A stretch of DNA of 64,000 nt from Caldicellulosiruptor changbaiensis (GCF_003999255.1 NZ_CP034791.1:1-64000), one strand, 5' to 3'. Shown: positions 53,560 to 62,913, counted from the first letter of the stretch. Translations and numbers: made by a program. Notes: a model not told the origin generated them from the sequence alone.

Positions 53560-53800
53560 TGCAAGTAGTGGTAAGAAAAAGTGTTAAGCCCTTTATCCTT
53601 GGGGATTACATGTAATGCAGCCTCGCCGATATTAGAGCTACGGAGCAGTTTACAGGGTGCACACATCTGATATGCTCAAATCAGATGTGGTAACCTGACC
53701 GTGCACAGCAAACGAGTAAACATTACTCATGTAATCCTTTGGGGTTCAGTCTTTCGCAAGCTGTGGCGTGCAGATGTCAAAGCACGTCCAGCAGGAGGTG
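53560..53800 (-). ncRNA. Candidate bridge RNA of IS110 element 1
   Basis: The stretch upstream of the transposase start is highly structured. CACATCTGA (53662-53670) pairs with TCAGATGTG (53681-53689). A long-range stem joins GATTACATGTAATG (53604-53617) with CATTACTCATGTAATC (53721-53736). IS110-group elements encode their bridge RNA in the left-end noncoding region, which matches this location. Ends and loops (target and donor binding) are not resolved. Confidence 0.55.
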
Positions 53801-54097
53801 TTCAAAATATATCCAAATAAACTAAATCAGGCTTAAACTTTTTCTGATTTTAGTTTACCAAAGATAAAGGGCAAATTTAAACTGTAGCAGTCAATTTTAA
53901 TATTCAATTTTTGAGAAATGAGTGTTTTAAGAAAGGTGCATTATCAAAATGAATTTCCAGTAATCAATTGGTACTGATAATTAAATGTACCAATTGAGAT
54001 ATGAAGTTTTAAGTGATTTGATAATCATATTATACGAGCATTCCTGTAATGAACGAAAATGAGTGAAAATGAAGAGAAAAGAGATTTGAAAAGATAA

Positions 54098-54165
54098 GGT
54101 ACCTCCTGATAAAATTAATAAAGTAAGTTGTACAACTTACGAAAAAACACAACAAAGGAGGTACC
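54098..54165 (+). promoter_or_regulatory. Hairpin that can hide the transposase ribosome binding site
   Basis: GGTACCTCC (54098-54106) is complementary to GGAGGTACC (54157-54165), which contains the ribosome binding site of the next transposase gene. Between them lies a perfect 18-bp palindrome GTAAGTTGTACAACTTAC (54123-54140). Read-through transcripts would fold and block translation, a common IS safeguard. Confidence 0.65.
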
Positions 54166-54169
54166 CTCT

Positions 54170-55456
54170 TTGAAGTATACACAAAATGAAAAGATATTAC
54201 AAGTCACAGAAAGAACTTTAGTTGTAGGAGTAGATATAGCAAAGGAAAGGCATGTTGGTAGAGCATTTGACTTCAGAGGAGTGGAGCTTGGTAAGAGAAT
54301 AGAATTTGAGAATAGGAAAGAAGGTATGGAAAAATTTCTGGATTGGGCAAATAAGATAATGAAAGCAAATGGCAAGGAGAGTATGATAGTTGGGATAGAA
54401 CCTACAGGGCATTACTGGCTGTGCTTTGAGCAGTACTTAAGAGAGAATGGCATAAAAGTGGTATTAGTGAATCCTTTTCACGTGAAGAGGAGCAAGGAGC
54501 TTGATGATAACACGCAAACTAAGAGTGATATAAAGGATCCGAAGACGATAGCAATGCTTGTGAAGGATGGAAGATACACAGAACCAAATATACCCGAGGG
54601 TATATATGCTGAGATGAGAGTAGCGATGAACATATATGAAAGGCTTCAAAAACAGCTGAATGTTTTAAAAAATCAAATAATCAATTGGCTTGATATATAT
54701 TTTCCAGAGTTTTTAGGAGTATTTTCTGATTGGGAAGGCAAGACAGCAATAGCGACGCTGAGAGAAATGCCATTGCCTTGTGATGTAGTAGGGAAGGAAG
54801 TAGAAGGGATTATAGAGTACTGGCGTGACAAAGTAGATAAGCGAGCGATTAGTCGCAGGAGGGCGATGGATTTAACAGAAGCTGCCAAAAGAAGTATAGG
54901 TAAAAAAGAAGGTAGAAAGCTGGCAAGACAAGAGATAAAATATTTGCTTGAAGAATATGAGCTTTTAAACAAGCAAGTAGAAGAGATAGAAGCCGAGATG
55001 GCAGAGCTTTTGAAAGAGGTGCCGAATGGCGATAAGCTTCTTGAAATAAAAGGTGTTGGAGTGAAGACAGCAGTTGGATTTATTTCAGAGGTTGGAGATA
55101 TAAAGAGGTATGAGGATTCGAAGCAGATACAGAAATTAGCGGGACTCAATATAGTTGAGAATAGTTCTGGCAAGTACAAGGGTCAGACGTGTATAAGTAA
55201 AAGAGGGCGAGGAAGGCTCAGAAGTAGCTTGTTCAAGGCCATGATTACAATAGTAGCAAAGAATGAAGAATTTAAGCAGCTGCACAGGTATTACACCACG
55301 CGAGAGAACAATCCCTTGAAGAAGAAGCAATCATTAATAGCACTGTGTTGTAAATTGATAAGGGTGTTTTATGCGATTTTGAAAAAAGGCGTAAAGTATG
55401 ATGGGAACAAGATGTTGAGCGATATAAAGAGAGAGGCTTTAGCAAGGACAGCGTGA
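54170..55456 (+). CDS. IS110 family transposase 2 (intact)
   Basis: 428 residues from TTG 54170, preceded by AAGGAGGTA. RuvC-like DEDD half: LVVGVDIAKERHVGRAFD, VGIEPTGHYWLCFEQYL and TQTKSDIKDPKTIAMLV. A coiled coil (LEEYELLNKQVEEIEAEM) leads to the Tnp_IS110 half: LLEIKGVGVKTAVGFISEVG, KLAGLNIVENSSGKYKG and ISKRGRGRLRSSLFKAM, including the catalytic serine region. It is divergent in sequence from transposase 1 and points the opposite way. Intact and possibly active with its guide RNA. Confidence 0.92.
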   Translation: MKYTQNEKILQVTERTLVVGVDIAKERHVGRAFDFRGVELGKRIEFENRKEGMEKFLDWANKIMKANGKESMIVGIEPTGHYWLCFEQYLRENGIKVVLVNPFHVKRSKELDDNTQTKSDIKDPKTIAMLVKDGRYTEPNIPEGIYAEMRVAMNIYERLQKQLNVLKNQIINWLDIYFPEFLGVFSDWEGKTAIATLREMPLPCDVVGKEVEGIIEYWRDKVDKRAISRRRAMDLTEAAKRSIGKKEGRKLARQEIKYLLEEYELLNKQVEEIEAEMAELLKEVPNGDKLLEIKGVGVKTAVGFISEVGDIKRYEDSKQIQKLAGLNIVENSSGKYKGQTCISKRGRGRLRSSLFKAMITIVAKNEEFKQLHRYYTTRENNPLKKKQSLIALCCKLIRVFYAILKKGVKYDGNKMLSDIKREALARTA

Positions 55457-55669
55457 AGTGAAGCGAAGTGAGAAAAATTGCTTGAACATTCTTAGTTTAA
55501 AGCAGGAGAAATAGTTTGAGTGATTCACATCTTGAGGGGGTAAAGAAATTCTTAGCTTTGCGAGGAGATTAAGTCATGTCGAGTAGCAAAGCGCCCCTTT
55601 TAATAATAGTTCACATCTTAGAAAATGTATTGATGGTTAAGAAATGAAGGAGAAAGGATTAAATGATTT

Positions 55670-55930
55670 TTTATAGAAAGTAGATTGAAAAATGTGAGCG
55701 GGTGGTCAGAGTACATCCTCCATACGGGCGAAGACCCTGCATACGAGCATAACTGACGTCCACGCCATGGTAGATGGGACGAGGGAATTGAGGGCAAGTG
55801 AGAAAAGACCCTGAGAGACATGAGAGGGTAAACACCATGGTTGTTGTGGATAGATACCCGCCGTAATATGGTAGAGCAACAAGATAAATACAAGAGAGAG
55901 GCTGAGTCTAAGCTAGGTATGGTAGAATAA
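55670..55930 (+). ncRNA. Candidate structured RNA downstream of transposase 2
   Basis: The 585 bp between transposase 2 and csx1 has no gene. Its middle is clearly richer in G and C than its surroundings and contains short repeated and complementary words (AGACCCTG twice near 55732 and 55805, CCATGGTAGATGG). In the IS1111 subgroup of IS110 elements the bridge RNA lies downstream of the transposase, so this is the best candidate. No exact structure was derived. Confidence 0.4.
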
Positions 55931-56041
55931 AGCAATAATAACAATATCAAGAACAAAATTATTTGTTTCGATAGCGAATTTTAAAGAAATCGCGAGATAT
56001 TTTGAGAAAATCAAAGGTATATTGAGAGAGGAGATAATCAA

Positions 56042-57460
56042 ATGAAAATAGTATACCAAGTTGGGAGGCTGGATAATCCTGCAATAGCTATTAAAAAGTT
56101 TTATATTAAAAATTTCAATGGTGAGATAGTTGAGGAGAGCGGAGAGTCTGAACTTTCTTCAACTGTGTTGCGAGATTTTCTTCGCAAAAGAGGCTGTAAG
56201 GCAAAAACCGTTGTCATATATCCCGTTAGCATTGTTCTGAACAGTAGACTTCCTGAATACATTCAGCCAGCCAATTTGAAAGAAGAACTTGCAGCCATCT
56301 TTAAAGATCCATCGGACTACCTGAAAAATCCAGATGAGTTTATAGATAGAATAGATCTTGAAAGGTGCAGGGACGAAAAGCTTATTGTTCACTCTCTTGG
56401 TGAGTATATGGAAACATTTCTTGATGCAAGCTATGATGATATTGTGCTTGAGATTCTTTTTGACATGATAGAAAGATACTTGAAAGGTGAACTTGAAGAT
56501 CTTTACCTTGACATTTCAAGCGGACACAACATTTATATTTCTGCAATTTTAGAGGCTGCAAGACACTTTGCTGTCTTTTCAAATCTTATGAATTGGCTTG
56601 ATGAAAGCAAAGTGCCAAAGATATGCATTACTTTTTCTGACCCGATCATAGGAAGTTCAGCAAAAAGTTTTGAGATACACATTCAGCAGCAAAGATTTAC
56701 GGCATTTTTCTCATCTCCAATTAAACGAAAAGAGGCAGCAGAGTACAACTTTTCATTTTTAAGAAATATATATCCAGATCCAGATAACGGTGCAAAGGGG
56801 TCAGAGGCTGCAAAGCTCAAACAGCAGGTGAGAGAAAAAAGAAAGAAATTAAGAGAGAAGATAGAAATGTTCTGCCTTTTGTTTTCTGCTATAAAAAACA
56901 ACGTTCCTTTGTATCTTTACTATCAGCACTACCACTCTGTAGATGAGATAAAGGAAGAGATTTTCAAGCTAATTGAGCATGCCAAGGGTCAGCTTTGCAG
57001 CGATTATCAAAAGTCTCCCAACCTCAACAAAAGAGCTTACATAGATGCAATTTTGAGTTTGGGATTTTACATTGGGATTGTAAATGTGCTGGAAAAGCAC
57101 AATATAACTATGTTCTGTCAGGATACAGGAATTGATCTGGATCTTCTCAAGAGAAGCTTTTTTGAGATTTATTCAACATTCAGAGTACCTACAAACTATG
57201 TTATGCTCAGCAATGAAATATCAAATACGCAAAAAATATTAGAACAAATGGATGATATCGGTAGCTGGACAGGACTTTACAAGATAATTGATTCTGGAAA
57301 GCCGGTAGGCGAGCCAATTGACAGAAATTATTTTGCGCACAGCGGATTTGAAAGAAATATAACAGAGATAAGGACAGAAGGCAGCACAATTTTCGTAAAA
57401 TATGCATTTAATACCAATTTTAATGTAATCAACTGCTGGCTGAAAGATAGAATAGAATAG
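56042..57460 (+). CDS. csx1: Csx1-type CARF-HEPN ribonuclease
   Basis: 472 residues from ATG 56042 (site GAGAGGAGA). The CARF domain has the conserved ELEDLYLDISSGHNIYISAI (ligand-binding loop) and LEAARHFAVFSNLMNW. A long helical linker (KQQVREKRKKLREKIEMF) lies near 260-280. The C-terminal HEPN domain carries R-x4-H in DRNYFAHSGFERN (R428, H433), matching Csx1. Cyclic oligoadenylate from Cas10 should switch on RNA cutting. It stands apart from the csm operon, about 10 kb downstream, after the IS110 elements, and ends before a terminator. Confidence 0.92.
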   Translation: MKIVYQVGRLDNPAIAIKKFYIKNFNGEIVEESGESELSSTVLRDFLRKRGCKAKTVVIYPVSIVLNSRLPEYIQPANLKEELAAIFKDPSDYLKNPDEFIDRIDLERCRDEKLIVHSLGEYMETFLDASYDDIVLEILFDMIERYLKGELEDLYLDISSGHNIYISAILEAARHFAVFSNLMNWLDESKVPKICITFSDPIIGSSAKSFEIHIQQQRFTAFFSSPIKRKEAAEYNFSFLRNIYPDPDNGAKGSEAAKLKQQVREKRKKLREKIEMFCLLFSAIKNNVPLYLYYQHYHSVDEIKEEIFKLIEHAKGQLCSDYQKSPNLNKRAYIDAILSLGFYIGIVNVLEKHNITMFCQDTGIDLDLLKRSFFEIYSTFRVPTNYVMLSNEISNTQKILEQMDDIGSWTGLYKIIDSGKPVGEPIDRNYFAHSGFERNITEIRTEGSTIFVKYAFNTNFNVINCWLKDRIE

Positions 57461-57496
57461 AATAGTTTGATGTTTGTAAATTTATGTAAGAATTAA

Positions 57497-57544
57497 GCCA
57501 CGGCAGAGACGAAAAATCTTCTTTGTTCTCTGCGTGGCTTTTTA
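57497..57544 (+). terminator. Terminator after csx1
   Basis: GCCACGGCAGAGA pairs with TCTCTGCGTGGC (one bulge), followed by TTTTTATC. It has the GCCAC/GTGGC ends seen in the terminators near arrays 4 and 6. Confidence 0.72.
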
Positions 57545-57596
57545 TCTTGGTTTGCTCTTGAGGAGAGTTTATTGTCCGTTTACATCATTTACAAAA

Positions 57597-57983
57597 TCAT
57601 CCCAAATTTCCCTTCATTTCTTTCAAATCTTCATCCTTTATTTTGTTTATATACTTTTGAATTTCTCTATCTCTTAATTTCGGGTATCTCCTCTTCCAAT
57701 TGTTTTCAAATTTTTCGACTACTGATTTTATTCTGTTCACATCAACTTCACCGATGACAACAAGCGAACCAAATTCTTCAACGAACCACTTCGCACCTTC
57801 ATATTCAATTATTTCTGTTGGCTGGTTTATATCTACTGGAAGTTCAGGATTTGAGGCAGTGGATAAAATGGAGAATCTGTAGACCAGGCACAAACCTCTT
57901 TTAGCAGGGATTATTCTAAAGTATCTCTTTGTAGCCATCAGCGCTCTGAAAACAAGTCTGGCACGTTTTAGCATATGTTTCAA
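57597..57983 (-). CDS. Hypothetical protein starting at a CRISPR repeat edge
   Basis: At most 128 residues, unrecognised. Its reading begins with TTG 57983 inside a solitary CRISPR repeat or with ATG 57974 just outside it. Text such as MATKRYFRIIPAKRG, CLVYRFSIL and FVEEFGSLVVIGEVDVNRIK looks like genuine protein, and the C-terminus is basic and helical. No ribosome binding site is seen at either start. It may be a gene cut off at its 5' end when the array was lost or rearranged. Confidence 0.45.
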   Translation of the reverse strand: MKHMLKRARLVFRALMATKRYFRIIPAKRGLCLVYRFSILSTASNPELPVDINQPTEIIEYEGAKWFVEEFGSLVVIGEVDVNRIKSVVEKFENNWKRRYPKLRDREIQKYINKIKDEDLKEMKGNLG

Positions 57984-58006
57984 TCCCCAAAGGGGAGGCT
58001 ACAAAC
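57977..58006 (-). CRISPR. Solitary CRISPR repeat, GGGG variant
   Basis: One intact repeat: GTTTCAATCCCCAAAGGG, then G, then AGGCTACAAAC. The same G variant is seen only in array 6. It has no neighbouring repeat or leader. Confidence 0.88.
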
Positions 58007-58154
58007 ACAATAATAATAACATAACATTACAAGAAAATATTAGAAATAAATTTGCAAATTTTTAAGGGGCTTGCAAGTAAAAAACAACTCTAACAAGCCC
58101 CTTCTCTTCTTAGGTAGCGTTTTTCCATTTTCCATTCCAAGCGTTTGAGTGTTT

Positions 58155-58485
58155 TTAATTTTTATACTTTGCTCTCAACTCTTTTATTTTTTCTCTGCTC
58201 AGTCCTGTCAGTTCCTCTATCTCGTCATCTGAATATCCCTTTGCTATCATCTTCTCCGCTGTCTCTATCCTTTGCTTCTCTATCCCCTTTAAAAATCCTT
58301 CTGCCATCCCCTTCTGTAACCCTTGTTCAATTCCCTGCTGAATGCCCTGCTGAATTCCCTCATGAATCAAATCTTCCCTTATCTTTCGCAGATTCTGGAA
58401 GAGCGGCATAATATTTTCACCTCCATATGCTATCATATCAAACTTGCTTTTTGCCTCTTCAATCTCCTCTTTGTCAAGCTCGAGA
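58155..58485 (-). pseudogene. Rpn gene, C-terminal fragment
   Basis: About 108 codons reading LELDKEEIEEAKSKFDMIAY, then IQQGIQQGIEQGLQKGMAEG and ETAEKMIAKGYSDDEIEELT. This is the tail of an Rpn nuclease/transposase like the intact one at 47629-48588. It was severed from its N-terminal part (59754-60479) by the IS256 element. Confidence 0.85.
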
Positions 58486-58489
58486 CTTG

Positions 58490-59719
58490 TCAAGAATTTT
58501 GTGTTTCCATTTCATAGCGTATATTGTAGAGCTGTAATATATTGTAACTACATTTTTTAAGAATAGGTACTCCGTTTTTCCACTTGCCCCGACGCAAGTT
58601 TTCTCTTTGTAAATATATGTTTATCTCTAAAACTTCTACAGATTGAAAATAACCACCGGAGTTTATTCTTATCTTTTCAATCATACTGTTTACGCTTTCT
58701 ACAGCATTAGTAGTATAAATGTACTTTCTTAAATCTTCAGGATACCTCATATGTGCAAGATAGAACTCTGCTTTTTCGCAAATACCTTTTATGAATCGAG
58801 GATATTTTGAGGAGTATTGCTCACAAAGAAGTTTGAACTTTGAAATAGCTTCGTCAAAATCAGCAGAGGAAGTTCTTAGTTTATCAAGCTCTTTGTTGAA
58901 AACGGAAGCATCATCTTTTGCCATATGTTTTCTGACATTGCGTTGAAGGTGAACAAAACATAGTTGATGGTCGGCAAGGGGATAAGCGAGTCTAACAGCA
59001 TCGATAATGCCTGGAAAATCATCGCTTACAACTATTAAGACTTTTTTAAGACCTCTTGTAATTAAGTCGTCAAAGACTCTCATCCAATCGGCTTTGTTTT
59101 CTTTGCCGAAGAAAGTGTAGATACCGAAGATATCTTTTTTGCCTTCTAAATCAATGCCAAGCACGACATAGCAAGTAGCTTGTTTAACTTTTGAGTTATC
59201 TTTAATTTCGCAATGGTAACCGTCAATGATAAGAGCAAAAGCACTTTCAGGAAGTTCTCTTTGTTTGAAAAGTTGAAGCTCGTTTTTAAGATCGTTTTTG
59301 ATTTTTTCGATTTCGTCTTCAGAATAAGGCAGATTCATGCTTTTAAGAGTTTGGACAAGAGAACTTTCTGAGTAACCATTGGCGACTAAAGACATGAGCA
59401 GGTCAGTGTATGAGCTGTCAACCCTTTTGTAGCGGTCAGGGAGAATGGAAGGTCGAAAGTTACCAGAGCGTGTGCGAGGAACAGAAATTTCAAGGCTGCC
59501 AACAGGTGTTGCAAGTTTTCTGCCGTAAAAACCATTGCCTTTATCGTTTTCGTTTTTAGCAAGGTAAACAGTTCTTTCTGATAACATAAAGCAATCGAGC
59601 AAGTTTTCCAAAAGCTGTTTTAAAGCTGGGCGAGTAGGATCATCTTTGGAGCAATACATATTTAATACTTGCTCGATAGCCATATTTTTAGCGGTTTCAA
59701 AAATTTCATTTTTCTCCAT
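58490..59719 (-). CDS. IS256 (mutator) family transposase
   Basis: 409 residues from ATG 59719 (site AAAGGGGGG). DDE transposase with DGYHCEIKDNSKVKQATCYVV and LGIDLEGKKDIFGIYTF, VLIVVSDDFPGIIDAVRLAYP, QLCFVHLQRNVRKHM, and the mutator signature YIYTTNAVESVNSMIEKIR. Element ends look like imperfect inverted repeats (AATTTTGTGTTTCCA near 58495 and, in reverse, AAATTGTGTCCACTG near 59770). The element sits inside an Rpn gene. The transposase looks complete. Confidence 0.93.
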   Translation of the reverse strand: MEKNEIFETAKNMAIEQVLNMYCSKDDPTRPALKQLLENLLDCFMLSERTVYLAKNENDKGNGFYGRKLATPVGSLEISVPRTRSGNFRPSILPDRYKRVDSSYTDLLMSLVANGYSESSLVQTLKSMNLPYSEDEIEKIKNDLKNELQLFKQRELPESAFALIIDGYHCEIKDNSKVKQATCYVVLGIDLEGKKDIFGIYTFFGKENKADWMRVFDDLITRGLKKVLIVVSDDFPGIIDAVRLAYPLADHQLCFVHLQRNVRKHMAKDDASVFNKELDKLRTSSADFDEAISKFKLLCEQYSSKYPRFIKGICEKAEFYLAHMRYPEDLRKYIYTTNAVESVNSMIEKIRINSGGYFQSVEVLEINIYLQRENLRRGKWKNGVPILKKCSYNILQLYNIRYEMETQNS

Positions 59720-59753
59720 AATCGTGAGCCCCCCTTTGGTGATTATTTCAACA

Positions 59754-60479
59754 CTAATTATACAGTGGACACAATTTTATTTTAACTCCCTCAAGCTCTC
59801 TCAGCGCTGCTGGCAAACACACCTTCACAATATCTACTTCATTCTCTTTTGCATCCTCCAAATACTCCCATAGACTTGAAAATATCTTCTCTAACTCTTC
59901 ATAACTTCTTACCCTGTTTAGCTTCAATATAAGACTCAGTACATCCTTGTACTTGAGTAAACTCTCCTCAGCTTTTCCAAGGTCAATCAAGATGTATTCA
60001 AAATCAATTATATACTTCCCAAACTCTTCAAATCCTAAAATCTTTTCTTTAAAACTTGTAGGTACTGTCCATGTATCTTCTCCATCATAAAACACTATTG
60101 GTACCACCGCTGGAAGCAAAAAGGTTTTTCTCTTGAGAGTGCTCTTGTCAAACTGTTTAACATAATCCCTGTAAAGGTCGGTTATGTAGAACAAAAGTCT
60201 TATTGGTATCGAATGGTCGACTGTTGACTGGTGTTCAAACAGGATGTAAAAAAGAAGCTCAGAGTCTTTCAAATTGACTTTGTAAACAAGATCACTTTCC
60301 TGTTCAGAGAAATCTGGCAGAACATAGCTTTTGTCAATTCTTTCAAGGCTGTCTTCTGTGATGTTTTGGAATATTTGCAAAAAGTCAAGCCTTTTTAAAA
60401 GACGCAAAAACAGACTTTTATTGGAAAATATGTACTTGTATTCAAGGTCGTAGATAGAGTGAGGGAGTTGATTTTCCAT
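59754..60479 (-). pseudogene. Rpn gene, N-terminal fragment
   Basis: About 241 codons from ATG 60479 (GTG 60482 is the alternative; site AAGGAGT): ENQLPHSIYDLEYKYIFSNK, LLFYILFEHQSTVDHSIPIR and AVVPIVFYDGEDTWTV. It is close to the intact Rpn protein at 47629-48588 and ends at RELEGVK, where the IS256 element begins. The joined gene would have been about 340 codons. Confidence 0.88.
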
Positions 60480-60529
60480 CACAAGTACTCCTTATGTGTT
60501 TCTGATAAGAATTATAACACAGAAAAAAG

Positions 60530-60550
60530 GAAAATATCAAACATATTTTC
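60530..60550. repeat. Inverted repeat upstream of the broken Rpn gene
   Basis: Same sequence as at 48637-48657: GAAAATAT-CAAAC-ATATTTTC. It lies about 50 bp from this Rpn start. Between 60551 and 60720 I see no gene. Confidence 0.7.
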
Positions 60551-60720
60551 TTATTGATTATCTATCTTACATAAAAAACCCAGCGGAGAACCTCGAACAG
60601 AGCTTTTAAGAACTTTGTAAACGAAAAATGTGTTAAAATTGTGATACTATTAATAACGAATAACACAACCTGATTCTTTGAAATAGTATTGTAATGTTAA
60701 TCTTAAGCTGAAAGGGGCTT

Positions 60721-62056
60721 GTGGTTGTGGAAATGCAAAAAGAAAACTGGGTTTTGATATCAATCATAGGTAAAGGACAAGAAAGAAGAGATGGAGCAAG
60801 GGGATATGAAAAGACGCGCTATGTTTTCAATGCAAAATCAGAGAACGAATACATAACAAAAGAGACGGCCTTCTTTGATATAGGGCTTCTTGAATATTTA
60901 AAAGATGTTGAAAAGCTCAATATTGACAAATTCATAGTTGTTGGAACTGCCAAGTCAGCATGGTCAGAGCTTTTGATGGTAATACCACCTGAAGAGCAGC
61001 AAAGCGAGAGCATATCTGATTTGTATCTGAAAGTATATGATCAAGAGAGCGCAAAAGACGAAGAACAAGGCGTCTCTGAGGAGGTATCAAATGAATGGGA
61101 GATGACTTTGTGAAATTTCTTGCCAATTTTGAGGTTATACAGAGTCAAACCTTTGGATTTTAAGGTGTATCTTGGTATCATCCTGAAAAAACTTGAACCA
61201 CAAAAGAAATATAACGTAGTTTTTGATTGCACACACGGGTTTAGATACATTCCAATTGTTTTTTCTTATGCTTTAATGTTTTCTAAATATTTGAGAAATA
61301 TAGACAACATTAGGATTTTTTATGGAGCATTTGAGATGAAGAATTATTTTCTACTGAGAGAGAATTACTCACCGGCTATTGAGGTTGGGTTTGTAAACGA
61401 AGCTGTAAAGCTCATAGAGTCTATGTCGACATTTGAAAATTCGGGATATTTCTCTCCTCTGCTTGATTGTATAGGTATTGAAAATATTGAGGAAACGTAT
61501 TTCAAGATTGAGATGAACAGACAGCCACGGAGTGAAGTAGAAAAAAATTAATAGAGGAATTGAAAAGCAAAAAGCAGCTGTCAGAGAATTTTTATATTGA
61601 GGAAATATCAGATTATCTGCTCAAAGAATTCTCAGATCTGAACAAGCAGGATAGACTGTATCTGAGGATGTTCAAGAGAGCCCAGTTTTTCTTTAGGCGA
61701 AATCAATATCTCAAAGCGTTAATTCTCTTATATGAATCAATAATTTTATTGTTCGCTGACGTGCATGGGATAAAAGATGTGATGAATTATGATTCGCGAG
61801 AAGAAAGTAGAAAAAAGATTAAGGCAGAGATTTACAATTCCGAAATTGATCCTGAGAAGAATTGACTTATAAAAGATAAGGATGAAGCAGGAATTTACCG
61901 AACTTTAGAGTATGTTCGAAATGCAGCAGCACATGGTTCAGAGCCACGAACTAACCAAAATTACCTGCTAAATTCAAAAGCATTCAATGATTTGTTTAAT
62001 TCAGCATCTGAACTCTTTGAGAAGATGTTGAAGCGAAAAGATGAGCTGAAAAGATA
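60721..62056 (+). pseudogene. Decayed DxTHG-type CARF-HEPN effector
   Basis: A TM1812/Csx2-type protein can be traced through at least four pieces: 60721-61113 (GYEKTRYVFNAKSENEYITK, FIVVGTAKSAWSELL), 61120-61551 (VVFDCTHGFRYIPIVFSYAL, the DxTHG motif), 61560-61865, and, after a TGA, AGIYRTLEYVRNAAAHGSEP with the HEPN R-x4-H. Frames change near 61110 and 61550, and a stop lies at 61863-61865. It is a separate homologue of the effector at 44783-46173 and is inactive as it stands. Confidence 0.82.
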
Positions 62057-62106
62057 GATACAAAAATGAATTGATTTATCCGAAAAAAGCTTGAGGTAAA
62101 GTAAAA

Positions 62107-62148
62107 GCCACAAACAACTTTTAAAACAAAGTTGTCTGTGGCTTTTTT
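62107..62148 (+). terminator. Terminator before array 6
   Basis: GCCACAAACAAC (62107-62118) pairs with GTTGTCTGTGGC (62131-62142, one mismatch), followed by TTTTTTAATTT. It runs directly into the decayed end of array 6. Confidence 0.75.
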
Positions 62149-62149
62149 A

Positions 62150-62379
62150 ATTTCCAAAGAGCAGACTGCTAATGCCCGTTCACTCAATCTCAAAGGAGAG
62201 GCTACAACCACCCTTTCATATCGCAATTCCCAGAGGGAAGGCTACAAACGATGGGCTGGTTTAGTAAAGAGGGTAGCTGCCATAGTTTCAATCCCCAAAG
62301 GGGAGGCTACAAACAAAGCTGTTGCAGAACCTACTGCCACATATAACGTATTTCAATCCCCAAAGGGGAGGCTACAAAC
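62150..62379 (-). CRISPR. CRISPR array 6 (decayed, about five repeats)
   Basis: Two near-intact repeats at 62285-62314 and 62350-62379 carry the GGGG variant. Leftward are three degenerate copies (about 62150-62175, 62180-62209 and 62220-62249) with gaps of only about 5-10 bp between them. The leader found beside arrays 1 to 5, including its promoter, is missing to the right, so the array is probably silent. Confidence 0.85.
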
Positions 62380-62848
62380 ACGTAGATGGCTTGGGGAATC
62401 TTACAAGGAACAAATGGTTAAGTTTTCAAGCTGCAGTAGGTTATTTCTATTATACCCCACAAACTCTTGAAAGTCAACACATACCAGAATTTACCTTTTG
62501 CTGTCGACCCCCGGGGGTTTTTGGGGGGATTGCAGGTCGACAGCAATTGGTAAATACAAAAGCCAAATTATGCCTTATATATCAAAGTACATACAACTAT
62601 ATGGAATAAAATGAAAATACAAAAATACAATATACAGGAATAGATGCAATAATATTTCATTTCGCTCCTTTTTAATTTGAAACACATGCATCCTACAGAT
62701 TTGGATAAGGATAAAAAAGAGAAAATTGCTGAAGAATAATGAATCCAAGCTCCAAAGAGGAATTAAATTTAGCATAAGATGGCGTAAACTTCAGAAAAAT
62801 CAAAAACACAATAGAAATCTAACTGTAACCGTGTTATAATATTTATTG
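62380..62848. other. Noncoding stretch right of array 6
   Basis: No supported gene. The most notable content is the inverted repeat at 62498-62548. The remainder is AT-rich and shows no promoter or coding signal that I can defend. Confidence 0.5.
62498..62548. repeat. GTCGAC inverted repeat with GC-rich centre
   Basis: TTGCTGTCGACC (62498-62509) pairs perfectly with GGTCGACAGCAA (62535-62546). The centre contains CCCCCGGGGG and a run of six G in otherwise AT-rich DNA. GTCGAC also occurs in CRISPR leaders 2 to 5, so this may be a relic of another kind of leader. Confidence 0.75.
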
Positions 62849-62908
62849 ACTTCAAAGTTATTAACTTTAAAGTTAGTAACTCTGAAGTTAGTAATTTTAA
62901 AGTAGGTG
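62849..62908 (+). promoter_or_regulatory. Four 15-bp direct repeats before the second ATPase gene
   Basis: ACTTCAAAGTTATTA (62849), ACTTTAAAGTTAGTA (62864), ACTCTGAAGTTAGTA (62879) and ATTTTAAAGTAGGTG (62894) follow each other without gaps. The last unit contains the ribosome binding site AGGTG. The core ACTTTAAAGT is the centre of the palindrome at 35209-35224 upstream of the first ATPase. Confidence 0.7.
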
Positions 62909-62913
62909 ATTTT

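Noticed and set aside
57477-57545. Possible small RNA gene at the GCCAC hairpin after csx1
   Set aside because: Stem plus T-run and position just after a stop codon are fully explained by a terminator.
58480-59800. Target-site duplication of the IS256 element
   Set aside because: I compared the flanks and could not find a convincing 8-9 bp direct repeat, so none is reported.
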